Assembly: GCF_002072955.1 (NCBI RefSeq) | Contig: NZ_LPUF01000004.1 | Location: forward strand, 168,441-232,440 | DNA: 64,000 nucleotides | From: Methyloprofundus sedimenti | Lineage (GTDB): Bacteria; Pseudomonadota; Gammaproteobacteria; Methylococcales; Methylomonadaceae | Direction of reading: 5' to 3' | In this document: piece by piece, positions 40,094 through 50,264 of the stretch | Layout: each line of letters starts with the position of its first letter | How positions within the stretch are numbered: position 1 is the stretch's first letter | Translations under genes and position numbers: made by a program | The notes under the pieces: model-generated | Seen by the model: only the letters and a program-made list of their open reading frames with translations | Databases searched by the model: none | Told to the model about the DNA's origin: nothing

Positions 40094-41137
40094 ATGAGCC
40101 CGATTGCATTTCAACAAAACCTGCTTAACTGGTTTGATCAATCCGGACGTAAAGATCTGCCCTGGCAACACCCTGCTACTGCTTACCGAGTCTGGATATC
40201 GGAAATCATGCTGCAACAAACTCAGGTTGTCACTGTCATTCCTTATTTTAATAAATTTGTTCAGCAATACCCGGACATACAAGCTTTGGCAAATGCGCCT
40301 TTAGATGAGGTGCTCAGTCTATGGGCTGGTTTGGGCTATTATGCACGTGCCAGAAATCTGCATAAAACAGCAATTATCATTAATCAGGCAAAGCACTTTC
40401 CCGATTCTTTAGAGAAATTAGTCGCCTTGCCAGGTATAGGCTTGTCAACAGCAGGCGCTATTTTAAGTATCGCCTTTAATAAAAGCCAGGCAATTCTTGA
40501 TGGCAATGTACGCCGGGTATTAGCCCGTTTTCAAGCCATACAAGGGTGGACCGGGGGCTCAGAAGTCAATAAGCAACTATGGGAAATAAGCACGCAATAT
40601 ACACCAACAACACGCGTCGCTGATTACACACAGGCTATCATGGATTTAGGGGCAACACTCTGTACTCGGGCAAAACCCAAGTGCACTGTGTGCCCATTGC
40701 AATCGGATTGCCTGGCTCTACAATTAAAACAAGTACATGAACTTCCTACACCGAAACCCCGTAAAAAAATACCTGTAAAACAGAGTATCTTTATTATTGC
40801 AATAAATACAGACCAGCAAATTTTGCTGGAAAAAAGAGCGCCTACCGGTATCTGGGGCGGCTTATGGAGTGTGCCTGAATTAGCTAGCCAGACAGACCTG
40901 GATGCATGGTTACTGAAGAAGTCTATAGTGGTTACCAAGCAGCAATCATTACCAGTAAGGCGACACACCTTTTCTCATTATCATCTGGATTATCAACCAC
41001 TAGTACTAACAGTAGAAAACCCTATAAATATTGTGCTGGAAGGTGAAACGTCTCTCTGGTATAAACATGGGCACAGCAAAAATATTGCGCTACCCGCGCC
41101 TGTTAAACAATTATTTGATGAACTAAACAAGGACTAA
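40094..41137 (+). CDS. mutY: Adenine DNA glycosylase
   Basis: Removes adenine mispaired with 8-oxoguanine. 347 aa. Helix-hairpin-helix and catalytic Asp region: VALPGIGLSTAGAILSIAF near 111-129 and AILDGNVRRVLAR near 134-146, with the active-site Asp in TRVADYTQAIMDLGATLC. The [4Fe-4S] ligands are CTRAKPKCTVCPLQSDC near 193-209. A C-terminal NUDIX-like MutT domain recognises 8-oxoG. The yggX start lies two bases after the stop. Confidence 0.96.
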   Translation: MSPIAFQQNLLNWFDQSGRKDLPWQHPATAYRVWISEIMLQQTQVVTVIPYFNKFVQQYPDIQALANAPLDEVLSLWAGLGYYARARNLHKTAIIINQAKHFPDSLEKLVALPGIGLSTAGAILSIAFNKSQAILDGNVRRVLARFQAIQGWTGGSEVNKQLWEISTQYTPTTRVADYTQAIMDLGATLCTRAKPKCTVCPLQSDCLALQLKQVHELPTPKPRKKIPVKQSIFIIAINTDQQILLEKRAPTGIWGGLWSVPELASQTDLDAWLLKKSIVVTKQQSLPVRRHTFSHYHLDYQPLVLTVENPINIVLEGETSLWYKHGHSKNIALPAPVKQLFDELNKD

Positions 41138-41138
41138 A

Positions 41139-41411
41139 ATGACAAGATATGTAAACTGCGTAAAATTAGGTACAACCGAAGAAGGCTTGAATTCATTGCC
41201 TTTTCCGGGCGTTAAGGGGCAATATATTTATGATAATATCTCCCAGAAAGCCTGGAAGGAATGGGTTAGCATGCAAACCATGCTGATTAATGAAAATCGC
41301 CTCGCAAGCTTTGAGCCTAAAGCGAAAAAAATGATTGAAGAAGAAAGAGAGAAATTTTTATTTGGCTCTGACTTCAAAATGCCTGAAGGTTATATTCCGC
41401 CTAAAAGCTAG
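41139..41411 (+). CDS. yggX: YggX-family Fe(II)-trafficking / oxidative damage protection protein
   Basis: 90 aa, the standard length. Conserved CVKLG-type N-terminus (VNCVKLGTTEEGLNSLPFPG) and the C-terminal FKMPEGYIPP. Proposed to guard Fe-S enzymes during oxidative stress. It is co-transcribed with mutY, a very common pairing. Confidence 0.95.
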   Translation: MTRYVNCVKLGTTEEGLNSLPFPGVKGQYIYDNISQKAWKEWVSMQTMLINENRLASFEPKAKKMIEEEREKFLFGSDFKMPEGYIPPKS

Positions 41412-41663
41412 ACGACAGCAGACTTTATCCGCAAATCAGATTTATTGGGGCTATGCTTCTCTACGCCCCCTTATTCTGCATCCCCCCCCTGTTATTTCCC
41501 TTTTTTATCCTTGCTCCTGTAAATCAGTAGGCATAAAATGAAATCAATGGCCGGTGCTAAAGCTCGCAATATAGCTATTTTCAGCGCATGGAGCGTGAAT
41601 AGAAAGCAAGCCGAGCAGGTTTTTTTAAAAGCTGATTATCCATAACCCTGGCCGGGAAATACT

Positions 41664-41960
41664 ATGAAGCATATGATCTTAATAATAATCGGATTAGTAC
41701 TGGTCTTTGATGTAAATGCAGCTGAACTGGCCAATAATTATAGATTTGGTGGATATCTTGACTGGTTTTTGCCGTCACTTAACGAGTTAACCTTGCTGTA
41801 TTACCAAAGAGGTTTGGTCGGAAACTTCAAAAGTGAGAACTATTGGAGCTCGACTGAATACAATAATTTTTATGCCTGGATTCAAAGCTTTGGTATTGGC
41901 GGTCAAAGTACTCGCACAAAAAATACAATTTTCAGAATACGCGCAATAAGGGCCTTTTGA
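41664..41960 (+). CDS. Short exported DUF1566/Lcl-like protein
   Basis: 98 aa. Signal peptide 1-19 (ends VNA). The mature part matches the end of Lcl-type C-terminal (DUF1566) domains: GYLDWFLPSLNELTLLY, NYWSSTEYNNFYAWIQSFG and IRAIRAF. Most such proteins are longer, so this is either a minimal member or a domain-only remnant. Function unknown; some relatives are surface lectin-like. Confidence 0.65.
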   Translation: MKHMILIIIGLVLVFDVNAAELANNYRFGGYLDWFLPSLNELTLLYYQRGLVGNFKSENYWSSTEYNNFYAWIQSFGIGGQSTRTKNTIFRIRAIRAF

Positions 41961-42095
41961 TTGTTACTAGACCGGGGAGTATGCTTTTTTTAAAGCTGCC
42001 TGTTTCGCTAGTCTGCTCAGATTAAAGCCCACTCCCCGAGAAATACCTTATTATTTGACAGCTCTTTATACAGCCGCTCCCCAACCTGGAAAACC

Positions 42096-45000
42096 ATGTT
42101 TATCCTACACAGTTCCAATAAAACGGAAAATTTACTTGAGCATCTCAGCACCATTATCGGAACCTCGCCCTTAGCCTCTCCCTTTAGCAAAGAAGTTTTT
42201 TTAATTCAAAGCCAGGGCATGGAACGATGGCTATCGCAACAACTGGCAACAAAATTTCAGGTATTTGCTAATTTCGAGTTTTTATTCCCTGCTAAATTTT
42301 TTAGCCAAATGGCGCTGCAGATTCATCGACACCTACAGACAGATACTTTTGCTCGTGAGTTAATGGTATGGCGTTTTGAATCTTTATTACGCGAACTGGA
42401 TGAGCCTGTTTTTTTTACGCTAAAACACTATATCAGTGGTGAAAATACCGATCTAAAACGCTTTCAACTGGCGACACACTTAGCCCAGGTGTTTGATCAA
42501 TATCAAATGATGCGCCCGACGTTGTTAAATGACTGGCAACAGGGAAAATTACATTATTTTACTGATACTGAAAAATGGCAGCAAGCCCTATGGCTGGCTA
42601 TCATCAAGCAGACAGGCGAACAACATCGTGGCGCATTATGGTTACAAACCATCGCTAAATTTAATGCACTTGAAGAAGGCGCATTAAGTGACCAGCTGCC
42701 TGAGCGCATTTCTATTTTTGGTTTAAATACCATGCCACCGCTATTTATGGAATTTTTACAAGGACTCGCACGACATACCCAGGTGCATTTCTATCTGCTT
42801 AATCCTGCACAAGCCTTTTGGGCAGATATCGTCGCGAGAAAGCGTGCGGATCTGGAAGAGTTTGAAAATGGACATCCACTATTAGCCAGCCTGGGACAGC
42901 AAGGCAGAGAGTTTCAGCAAATGTTACTTGATCGTGCATTTGAGTTGGAACTGGATAGCTTTGAGGAGTGTGAAGCAGCATCACTGAGTAATTTACAGCA
43001 ATTACAAAATGATATGCTGAATAACTTAACGACCGTCACGCCCACAGAGAATGATCATTCGATTAGTATTCATTCCTGCCATTCACGGATGCGCGAAGTG
43101 GAAGTATTAAAGGATCAGCTGTTACAGGCTTTAGAAACAGATCATGAGCTAGAGTTACGCGATATCGTAGTGATGGCTCCCGATATACAACAATATGCAC
43201 CGTTTATCAGTGGCGTCTTTGATGATATACAACATGCCATTGCTGATCGCAGTTTGCGTAGCAGTAATAGTACTTTTGATGCTTTTCTGCGTTTTATACG
43301 TTTGACACAAAGTCGTTTTGGCTGGCAAGAGGTGATGGATTTATTAAGCCAGGAGGAGGTCTATCATTGCTTCGGCTTAACTGAAACCGATGTGGAATTA
43401 ATCCGTCACTGGGTTGCAGATACCCATATACGCTGGGGGAAATCAGCGATACATAAAAAAGAACTCAATTTACCTGAATCAGCAGAAAATACCTGGCAAG
43501 CGGGTTTGGATCGGCTATTAATGGGTTATGCCGTCGGTACCGAGGATGATTTTTTTGCCGGCATCTTGCCTTATAGTGAGATTGAGGGTGCCGTAGCACT
43601 GGCACTGGGGGGCTTGCATGATTTTCTGCAATTATTATTTAAAGCCAGTAGCAAACTCTCTAAAAACTATACCCTGGCAGAATGGGCAGAACACCTCCTG
43701 GCTTATGCGGATTTATTATTTCCAGCTGAACAAATGGAATCTGCTCAACAAGCCGAAAAACAACAGATGAATGAAATTTTTCTGGAGCTGAGAGAACAGT
43801 TTGCTAGCGTACATGAGCAAGCGATTCCTTTAGCCGTTATTTTAGCCTGGCTGGAGGAACGCGTTGAAGAGATAAAATCCTCAAATGGATTTTTGCGCGG
43901 TCAACTCACTTTTTGTTCTATGTTACCGATGCGTACTATTCCGTTTAAAGTCATTGCCTTATTAGGCATGAATGAGGGCGAATTCCCGCATATTGACCAT
44001 CATTTGACCTTTGATTTATTAGGCAATGACTTTCAGCCGGGTGACCGATCCAGGCGCGCCGATGATCGTTATCAATTTCTGGAAATTCTGCTCTCGGCCC
44101 GTCAGCAAGTGATTATCACCTATATTGGCCAGTCTATCAGCGAAAATGAGGAAATACCAGCCTCAGTGGTGATACATGAGTTACTGGATATCATGCACAC
44201 AGATTATCAAATAGATAGCTTAGTGATCAAGCATCCCTTACAAAGTTTCAGTCCGCGTTATTTTACGGGAGATCCTCGTTTGATCAGCTATAGCAAGACC
44301 GATTATGCGACAACACGAGCCTTGAACGACGGTACGGTAGAAAATAAGCCGTGGTGGCAAGGCCAGATAAAAGCAGATTCACAAGACATTATAGAAATTC
44401 AGGACCTGTTGCGTTTTTATCGCCACCCGCAAAAATACTTTTTGCAACAACAGCTGGCTATTCGCCTGGAAAACATTGAAGGTGATATACAAGAACACGA
44501 GCCTTTCAAGATAGAAGGGATGGACAGTTATCTGCTTAATCATCAATGGATTGAAGAAAAATTACAGCAGCGCAATTTATCGCTGGCTAAACTTAAAGCT
44601 CAGGGTCGCTGGATTTCAGGAGAATTAGGCGTGATCCTCTTTAATGCACAAGAGCATGAAATTCAAAAATTTGTCGAAAAAATCACATCTAAACAAGCGG
44701 GAACTAACACTGACCCTATCGCTGTAGATTTAAACGTAGGTTCGGTACGTTTAGTAGGCACCCTGCAAAATCAATACAGCGATGCAAGCTTGATTTATCG
44801 CTACTCCCCCTTAAAGGGCAAGGATTTTATTGTTGCCTGGCTAGAACATTTAATACTTAACCGGCAAGGTGAACATATTACCCACCTGGTGAGTCTGGAT
44901 GACTATATCAGTTTTTTACCGGAACATATCAATGGCAATGAATTAGAGCAATTTATCGCCTGTTATCAGCAAGGGCAAAGCCGTCCGGATGCTTTTTTTA

Positions 45001-45245
45001 CTGAAGCCGCTTTTGCCTATATTAAACAACAATGCGCCTTAAACAAGCCCAAAAGTCGCAGCTCTGTTCCCGCTATCATCAAAGCACAAGAAGCCTTAAA
45101 CCATGCCATAGAGCAAGTCTATGAACCTGAATTACAGCTACTTTATAAAAACCTGGAAAATGTAGAAAGTATATTGAATAAGGAATTTGAAGATTACTGT
45201 CAGCAATTATTACTACCTGTATGGGAGGCTGTCAATGCCAGCTAA
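42096..45245 (+). CDS. recC: Exodeoxyribonuclease V subunit gamma (RecC)
   Basis: Scaffold and Chi-recognition subunit of RecBCD. 1049 aa, close to the usual 1100. The N-terminus FILHSSNKTENLLEHL with QSQGMERWLSQQLA near 53-66 is characteristic. Further motifs: CHSRMREVEVLKDQL near 328, RTIPFKVIALLGMNEGEFP near 613 and RSRRADDRYQFLEILLSARQ near 648. The recB start lies 11 bases inside its 3' end, ensuring coupled synthesis. Confidence 0.95.
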   Translation: MFILHSSNKTENLLEHLSTIIGTSPLASPFSKEVFLIQSQGMERWLSQQLATKFQVFANFEFLFPAKFFSQMALQIHRHLQTDTFARELMVWRFESLLRELDEPVFFTLKHYISGENTDLKRFQLATHLAQVFDQYQMMRPTLLNDWQQGKLHYFTDTEKWQQALWLAIIKQTGEQHRGALWLQTIAKFNALEEGALSDQLPERISIFGLNTMPPLFMEFLQGLARHTQVHFYLLNPAQAFWADIVARKRADLEEFENGHPLLASLGQQGREFQQMLLDRAFELELDSFEECEAASLSNLQQLQNDMLNNLTTVTPTENDHSISIHSCHSRMREVEVLKDQLLQALETDHELELRDIVVMAPDIQQYAPFISGVFDDIQHAIADRSLRSSNSTFDAFLRFIRLTQSRFGWQEVMDLLSQEEVYHCFGLTETDVELIRHWVADTHIRWGKSAIHKKELNLPESAENTWQAGLDRLLMGYAVGTEDDFFAGILPYSEIEGAVALALGGLHDFLQLLFKASSKLSKNYTLAEWAEHLLAYADLLFPAEQMESAQQAEKQQMNEIFLELREQFASVHEQAIPLAVILAWLEERVEEIKSSNGFLRGQLTFCSMLPMRTIPFKVIALLGMNEGEFPHIDHHLTFDLLGNDFQPGDRSRRADDRYQFLEILLSARQQVIITYIGQSISENEEIPASVVIHELLDIMHTDYQIDSLVIKHPLQSFSPRYFTGDPRLISYSKTDYATTRALNDGTVENKPWWQGQIKADSQDIIEIQDLLRFYRHPQKYFLQQQLAIRLENIEGDIQEHEPFKIEGMDSYLLNHQWIEEKLQQRNLSLAKLKAQGRWISGELGVILFNAQEHEIQKFVEKITSKQAGTNTDPIAVDLNVGSVRLVGTLQNQYSDASLIYRYSPLKGKDFIVAWLEHLILNRQGEHITHLVSLDDYISFLPEHINGNELEQFIACYQQGQSRPDAFFTEAAFAYIKQQCALNKPKSRSSVPAIIKAQEALNHAIEQVYEPELQLLYKNLENVESILNKEFEDYCQQLLLPVWEAVNAS

Positions 45246-48200
45246 TCATCAGGATTTCAACCCTGTTACGACTGAATTAAAACCGGGTATTAATTTATTA
45301 GAAGCCAGTGCAGGAACGGGTAAAACCTATGCTATCGCGATGCTGGCCTTACGTTTTGTGGTGGAGCAGAACTACGCCATTGATCAGCTATTAATTGTTA
45401 CTTTTACCAAAGCAGCCACAAAGGAATTGAAAGAACGCGTGCGCGCACGGTTAGTGGAGGCCAAACACTATTTAACCGGGCAATCATCAGAAAACATTGA
45501 TGTAACTATTAGCCAGTGGGCCGAGGAGCTTATTGCCAGTAGTGAGATAGATGAAAAGCTTGCCATACAGCGTTTAAACACTGCCTTATTAAGTATCGAT
45601 CAGGCGGGGATTTTCACCATACATGGTTTTTGCCAGCGTTTGTTAAAAGAACATGCCTTAGAAAGTGGACAAATGTTTGATGTGGAACTCAGTGACGAGA
45701 CCCATGCTGTACGGCAACAAATGGTCGAAGATTTCTGGCGGACACAGATTTATCCGCGTGATGCCTGGGAAGTATCTTTACTATGTCATCAATATGACAC
45801 GCCCGATGCCTTATTGGCAAGCCTGGGGAAGTATCCCGCGACACTGGCTATCTACCCTGAACTTGAAGATTTAGACAGTTTATTAGTCGCACTGAAAACA
45901 CAGGCACTGGCCGCAAAAAAAGCTTTAGAGCTACAGGGCGAATCATTAGAAGCAGCTGTCAACTTAGGTTATTTTAAAAAACCATTAACCGATAAGTTCC
46001 CAGAGGCTTATCAAAGCCTACAGCAATGGCTACAGGCAACAGCCGAGGCTGCTGAAGATTATAACTGCCCGTGTCCAGGTGAAGCGGACTTTAAGCTGTT
46101 TAGCAGTGACAACCTGGCCAAAGAAATACGCGTTGCACATAAAGATAAACTGGATTTTGATAGCAGCGCCTTTGACCTGTTAATGACCTATAGTCAAAAA
46201 GTCAGTCTGGTACTACGCCGCGCATTGGCCGAAGAGCTGCAAAAAAATCTGGAGACACGTTTACAGCAACTCAATATCATGTCCCATGATAGCCTGATTA
46301 CCCGTACCGCAGATGCACTATCGAATGCTGGCGGTGAGTTACTGGTAGCAGTGATTAGTCAGCAATATCGCGTTGCTTTGATTGATGAATTTCAGGATAC
46401 CGACCAAAACCAATGGCATATTTTCTCACATTTATTTGCCGCCCCCGAGCAATATTTATACTTAATTGGTGACCCGAAACAGGCCATTTATAAATTTCGC
46501 GGCGCAGATATTCATTCGTATTTACAGGCCAAACAGCAAGCGCAACATCACTACACCTTAGGTAAAAACTGGCGTTCACATCCTGATTTAGTGGCTGCCA
46601 TAAACCAGCTTTTTAGTCAGTGTACTAAACCTTTTGTCTTTGAGGATTTAGAATTTAATCCCGTTGAACCGGCCCTGGATTCAGCAAAGGGGACGTTAGT
46701 ACACAATAGTCAGCCCCTCGCGCCTTTGGCTTTATGGCAACTAGCAGAAAGTGATGCCAAAACCGGGTACTGGACGAATGCTAAAGCCGCTGATGAAGTT
46801 AAAATTGCAATTACTAATGAAATCCTTTTGTTACTCAACGGCGAGGTCAGCGTACACAGCGACACAGCAAATTGCGTTTTACAGGCGGCTGATATTGCCA
46901 TTCTGGTACGCACGAATAAGCAGGCCGTGCTTTATCAAGAGGTTTTAAACCTGGCTGGTATACCCGCAGTATTAAACAGCACCGCGTCGGTATTTTCCAG
47001 CACTGAAGCCCGTGATTTACATCAGCTTATGCAAGCTCTGGCGCAACCGGGGGATATGAGCTTATTAAAACAGGCCTTAAGTCTGTCCTGGTTTGCGCTG
47101 GATGGGCAGCAACTGTACCAAACACTGAATGATGAAATACAACTAGGTGCCTGGTTAAGTCGTTTTCAGGACTACCATGAGTTATGGCAGAAAAAAGGCT
47201 TTATGGCGATGATGTTACGCTTTCTAAGCCAGGAGAATGTGCGTGTACATCTTACCCGCACTTCTCAGGCAGAAAGACAAATCACCAATTTACATCACTT
47301 ACTGGAACTGGTGCAACAGGCCAGTCTGGATGAGCATCTAGGATTACTTAAGACTATCGACTGGTTACGCGCTGCAATCACCGCAGAAAATAATGTCAAC
47401 GATGAACAGCAATTACGTCTGGAAAGCGATGCCGATGCGGTCAAAATTGTCACCATGCACCGCTCAAAAGGGCTGGAATATCCGGTCGTATTCTGCCCCT
47501 ATCTTTGGGGGCGCAGTGATCGTTTGGAAAAAGAAAAACAGATCATTACTTGTCATGCGCAAGATGAAATGCTGGTAGACCTGGGTTCAGACAACTTTGA
47601 GCAACACCGGGAAATAGCCTTGCAAGAAGAATTAGCCGAAGATTTGCGTATTTTATATGTCGCGCTGACGCGTGCTAAATATCGCTGTTATGTCACCTGG
47701 CTGGATAGTCGCTCAAGCAACAAACCGAATCAATCCGCACTGGCTTATCTTTTATATCAACACGCCGATATTCCCTTCACACAACAGCAAGAAAAATTAC
47801 AACAGCTGGCGACCGATTATCCACAAAGTTTTGCCTATCAGTTGCTAGAAACCGGCAATGTTGTACAGGGAACTTATCAGGCAACTGAACGCAATACAGA
47901 TTTAGCGATACCCGCACAAAAACGGCATTTATACAGCAACTGGCAAATGAGCAGTTACACTGCCTTATCCTATTTAAGCCTGCATGAAGCCGCAGAATTG
48001 CCCCTGGATAAAGCGGAAGAAAGCAATGATACGACACAACTGGCAGAACAGGCCCCACTGGCATTAGCAAAAGGCGCGCATACCGGTAATGTTATCCACG
48101 ATTTACTGGAAAATATTAGTTTTGCTGCACTGGCAAGACGGGAAGAGATAAGCCAGCAGCGAGACTCAGCCTGTCAACGCTATGGTCTAAAAATTGAAAC

Positions 48201-48750
48201 GCCAACTATTCTGAATGAACTGCTGTATCAAACAGTCACAACGCCACTAAACCATGATGATAGTGATTTTTACCTAGCCAATCTAGCTGAGCAATCCTGT
48301 TTAAAAGAAATGCCCTTTTATTTAAGCCTGTCCAATTTTGCTACCGAAGAGATTAATTTCATCCTGCAAGACAGTCCCGCCTTTCAACCTTTATCAGACA
48401 AACAAATGCAGGGTTATTTAACCGGCTTTATTGATTTAATTTTTGTTTATCAGGGCCGCTACTATGTACTGGATTATAAAAGCAATGCCCTGAGTGATTA
48501 TCAACCTGATACCTTGACTCAAGCAATGCGCGAGCATAATTACGGTTTGCAATACTGGCTGTATAGCGTGGTTTTACATCAATATTTACAAAAGCGCCTG
48601 CCAGATTATCACTATGCCGAACATTTTGGCGGGGTACGTTATTTGTTTGTCCGCGGTATGCAGGCAGAACAGGCGATGAGCGGAGTGTACAGTGATCTAC
48701 CGGACGAGCAGCGGATTAATGAATTAGCAGAACTATTTAGTGCAGGGTGA
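45235..48750 (+). CDS. recB: Exodeoxyribonuclease V subunit beta (RecB)
   Basis: 3'-5' helicase and sole nuclease subunit of RecBCD. ATG 45235, preceded by GGGAGG, gives 1171 aa and removes a spurious N-terminal extension. Walker A is EASAGTGKTYAIAML near 23; UvrD-type motifs include ALIDEFQDTDQNQWHIF near 382, GDPKQAIYKFRGADI and HRSKGLEYPVVFCP near 742. The C-terminal nuclease has GFIDLIFVYQGRYYVLDYKS near 1065-1084 with the catalytic D and K. recD is not next but 9.4 kb away on the other strand. Confidence 0.96.
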   Translation: MPANHQDFNPVTTELKPGINLLEASAGTGKTYAIAMLALRFVVEQNYAIDQLLIVTFTKAATKELKERVRARLVEAKHYLTGQSSENIDVTISQWAEELIASSEIDEKLAIQRLNTALLSIDQAGIFTIHGFCQRLLKEHALESGQMFDVELSDETHAVRQQMVEDFWRTQIYPRDAWEVSLLCHQYDTPDALLASLGKYPATLAIYPELEDLDSLLVALKTQALAAKKALELQGESLEAAVNLGYFKKPLTDKFPEAYQSLQQWLQATAEAAEDYNCPCPGEADFKLFSSDNLAKEIRVAHKDKLDFDSSAFDLLMTYSQKVSLVLRRALAEELQKNLETRLQQLNIMSHDSLITRTADALSNAGGELLVAVISQQYRVALIDEFQDTDQNQWHIFSHLFAAPEQYLYLIGDPKQAIYKFRGADIHSYLQAKQQAQHHYTLGKNWRSHPDLVAAINQLFSQCTKPFVFEDLEFNPVEPALDSAKGTLVHNSQPLAPLALWQLAESDAKTGYWTNAKAADEVKIAITNEILLLLNGEVSVHSDTANCVLQAADIAILVRTNKQAVLYQEVLNLAGIPAVLNSTASVFSSTEARDLHQLMQALAQPGDMSLLKQALSLSWFALDGQQLYQTLNDEIQLGAWLSRFQDYHELWQKKGFMAMMLRFLSQENVRVHLTRTSQAERQITNLHHLLELVQQASLDEHLGLLKTIDWLRAAITAENNVNDEQQLRLESDADAVKIVTMHRSKGLEYPVVFCPYLWGRSDRLEKEKQIITCHAQDEMLVDLGSDNFEQHREIALQEELAEDLRILYVALTRAKYRCYVTWLDSRSSNKPNQSALAYLLYQHADIPFTQQQEKLQQLATDYPQSFAYQLLETGNVVQGTYQATERNTDLAIPAQKRHLYSNWQMSSYTALSYLSLHEAAELPLDKAEESNDTTQLAEQAPLALAKGAHTGNVIHDLLENISFAALARREEISQQRDSACQRYGLKIETPTILNELLYQTVTTPLNHDDSDFYLANLAEQSCLKEMPFYLSLSNFATEEINFILQDSPAFQPLSDKQMQGYLTGFIDLIFVYQGRYYVLDYKSNALSDYQPDTLTQAMREHNYGLQYWLYSVVLHQYLQKRLPDYHYAEHFGGVRYLFVRGMQAEQAMSGVYSDLPDEQRINELAELFSAG

Positions 48751-48828
48751 AACAATGCTTGCACTCATGCGCTGTGTCATTTTTCAAATGCACTAAAAAC
48801 CTAATTTCCTGCAAATACGCTACAATTC

Positions 48829-48907
48829 GTAGGGTGGGCAAACAGCTTTACCGTTTGCCCACCATTTGCCGATAAACACGGTGGGCAAAAAGGCCTGCCC
48901 ACCCTAC
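48829..48907. repeat. REP-like palindrome left of RAYT gene
   Basis: Begins GTAGGGTGGGCAAACAGC and ends GGCCTGCCCACCCTAC, with an inner GTTTGCCCACC/GGTGGGCAAA pairing. Its right end overlaps the stop codon of the RAYT gene. Nearly identical to 49479-49557 and in the same orientation. Confidence 0.85.
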
Positions 48908-49455
48908 TCACCGTAATCCATATCATCGTCTTGAATTAATTTATTGCCACCCCAATTAGTCGGATATATCCCCTGATTGGCATAGCGATGAAATGTCGAA
49001 TATGGCCATTCACTCACAGCCTTTACCAGACCGTGCTTAACCGGATTGTAATGAATATAATTCATATGTCGCTGGTAATCATTATCATCACGGATTTGAT
49101 GCTCCCAAAAACGTCTTTGCCAAATGGTGCCTTCCCGATGTTTTTGCTTTGAGGCATTAAGCCATTCAGGTTTGTGTAAGCTATCCTTTGCAGACTTTGT
49201 AAATTGCCTTTTGATACCATTCCAGCGCACCGAAAAATCGTTATCATTTTCCGGCAAGGTCCAAATACAATGAAGATGATCGGGCAACAATACCCAGGCA
49301 TCAATTGTAAATGGATAGCGTCTTCGTGTATTGCCTAGCGCATTACGTAACCAGACGCGAGAACCCTCATCGGTTAAAATATTCCGTCGTCGAAATGTTA
49401 CCACAGTAAAGAAATAACAAGCCCCCGGTGTATCCGCACGGCGGTAATTCGACAT
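48904..49455 (-). CDS. REP-associated tyrosine transposase (RAYT, IS200-like)
   Basis: 183 aa. HUH single-strand transposase of the Y1 class: the metal His pair lies in LPDHLHCIWTLP near 57-68 and the catalytic Tyr in HMNYIHYNPVKHGLV near 130-144. Such proteins act on REP hairpins. The gene lies exactly between two near-identical REP-like palindromes and its stop codon is inside the left one, forming a REPtron-type unit. Confidence 0.92.
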   Translation of the reverse strand: MSNYRRADTPGACYFFTVVTFRRRNILTDEGSRVWLRNALGNTRRRYPFTIDAWVLLPDHLHCIWTLPENDNDFSVRWNGIKRQFTKSAKDSLHKPEWLNASKQKHREGTIWQRRFWEHQIRDDNDYQRHMNYIHYNPVKHGLVKAVSEWPYSTFHRYANQGIYPTNWGGNKLIQDDDMDYGE

Positions 49456-49478
49456 AACAACGTCCTCCCATATTCAAC

Positions 49479-49557
49479 GTAGGGTGTACAAACAGCCTTA
49501 CCGTTTGCCCACCATTGGCCGATAAACAAGGTGGGCAAAAAAGCCTGCCCACCCTAC
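49479..49557. repeat. REP-like palindrome right of RAYT gene
   Basis: 79 bp, GTAGGGTGTACAAACAGCCT to AAGCCTGCCCACCCTAC. It abuts the broken end of the integrase relic; the relic's homology stops at its first base. Confidence 0.85.
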
Positions 49558-49911
49558 CGGGCTTCATCCTGTGTCAAAACAACAGGAATCTGCCTGTTTT
49601 TAGTCGAACGAATAGCATCGACTGTTTTTTCCAGAGGCTTATCAAGCACCCGTTTGTATAAAAAAACTAAAGCGTTCATAGCCTGATTTTGTGTAGAAAC
49701 GTACTTTGCGATCAACCGCCAAATAGGTCAGAAATTGCTCTACTTTTTCCTCAGGATTAATATTGAGTTCAGAACGATCAAGCATTTTATGAAACTTGAT
49801 AAACTGAGCAATCCAGTCACAATAAATCTTTTCCGTATGAATTGAATAATGATTAACACGCAGAACCTGCCGAACATCATCCAGTAGTTTACCGTTTTTT
49901 TGAATTGACAT
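49558..49911 (-). pseudogene. Integron-integrase-like tyrosine recombinase, N-terminal relic
   Basis: Frame 1 (from ATG 49911) reads KLLDDVRQVLRVNHYSIHTE, KIYCDWIAQFIKFH and EQFLTYLAVDRKV, closely resembling the N-terminal SAM-like domain of IntI proteins. After residue 70 the homology continues in the next frame as STQNQAMNALVFLYKRVL, then RQIPVVLTQDEA, and stops at the REP palindrome. The catalytic domain (R..HxxR..Y) is missing, so it is inactive. It points away from the cassettes to its right, the normal integron geometry. Confidence 0.8.
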
Positions 49912-50264
49912 ATTGGGTTCTAGTAACTAAACTCAGGTCTAATATATTAGTAAACAATTCTGCCCGAATTGCATGCGAATATCAACTTGTCAGGGAGCAT
50001 TTGCCTGATAAGAAATAAATCAGGCAAATATTCCTGAATTTTAGAGTAATATTTAGTTCTTAGGGAAAATATGCTTGATAAGTAATAGTTACCCGCGCCA
50101 GGCTGATTATAGGGCAAACTGGCACCTCAACTCGGCATTATGCTCAAAACCAGCTCCAAATTCTTTTAAGGGCTAAAATAATATCAGAAATATTAATAAT
50201 CTATACTTATAGAACTTATATTCGCCTTTTAATCATGGATTTTTAGAATGGAGCTTGATAATAA
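49912..50264. other. Candidate attI/Pc region between integrase relic and first cassette
   Basis: No gene. This is where attI and the cassette promoter should lie. I find no clear GTTRRRY core on the plus strand, only near misses such as GTTACCC near 50090, so attI is lost, diverged, or not recognisable by eye. Confidence 0.35.

Noticed and set aside
45187..45234. 16-codon N-terminal extension of recB
   Set aside because: It lies inside recC; ATG 45235 has a GGGAGG ribosome site and starts at the conserved region.
49912..50264. attI site
   Set aside because: Expected here, but no GTTRRRY core or paired boxes could be identified by eye, so I do not call it.
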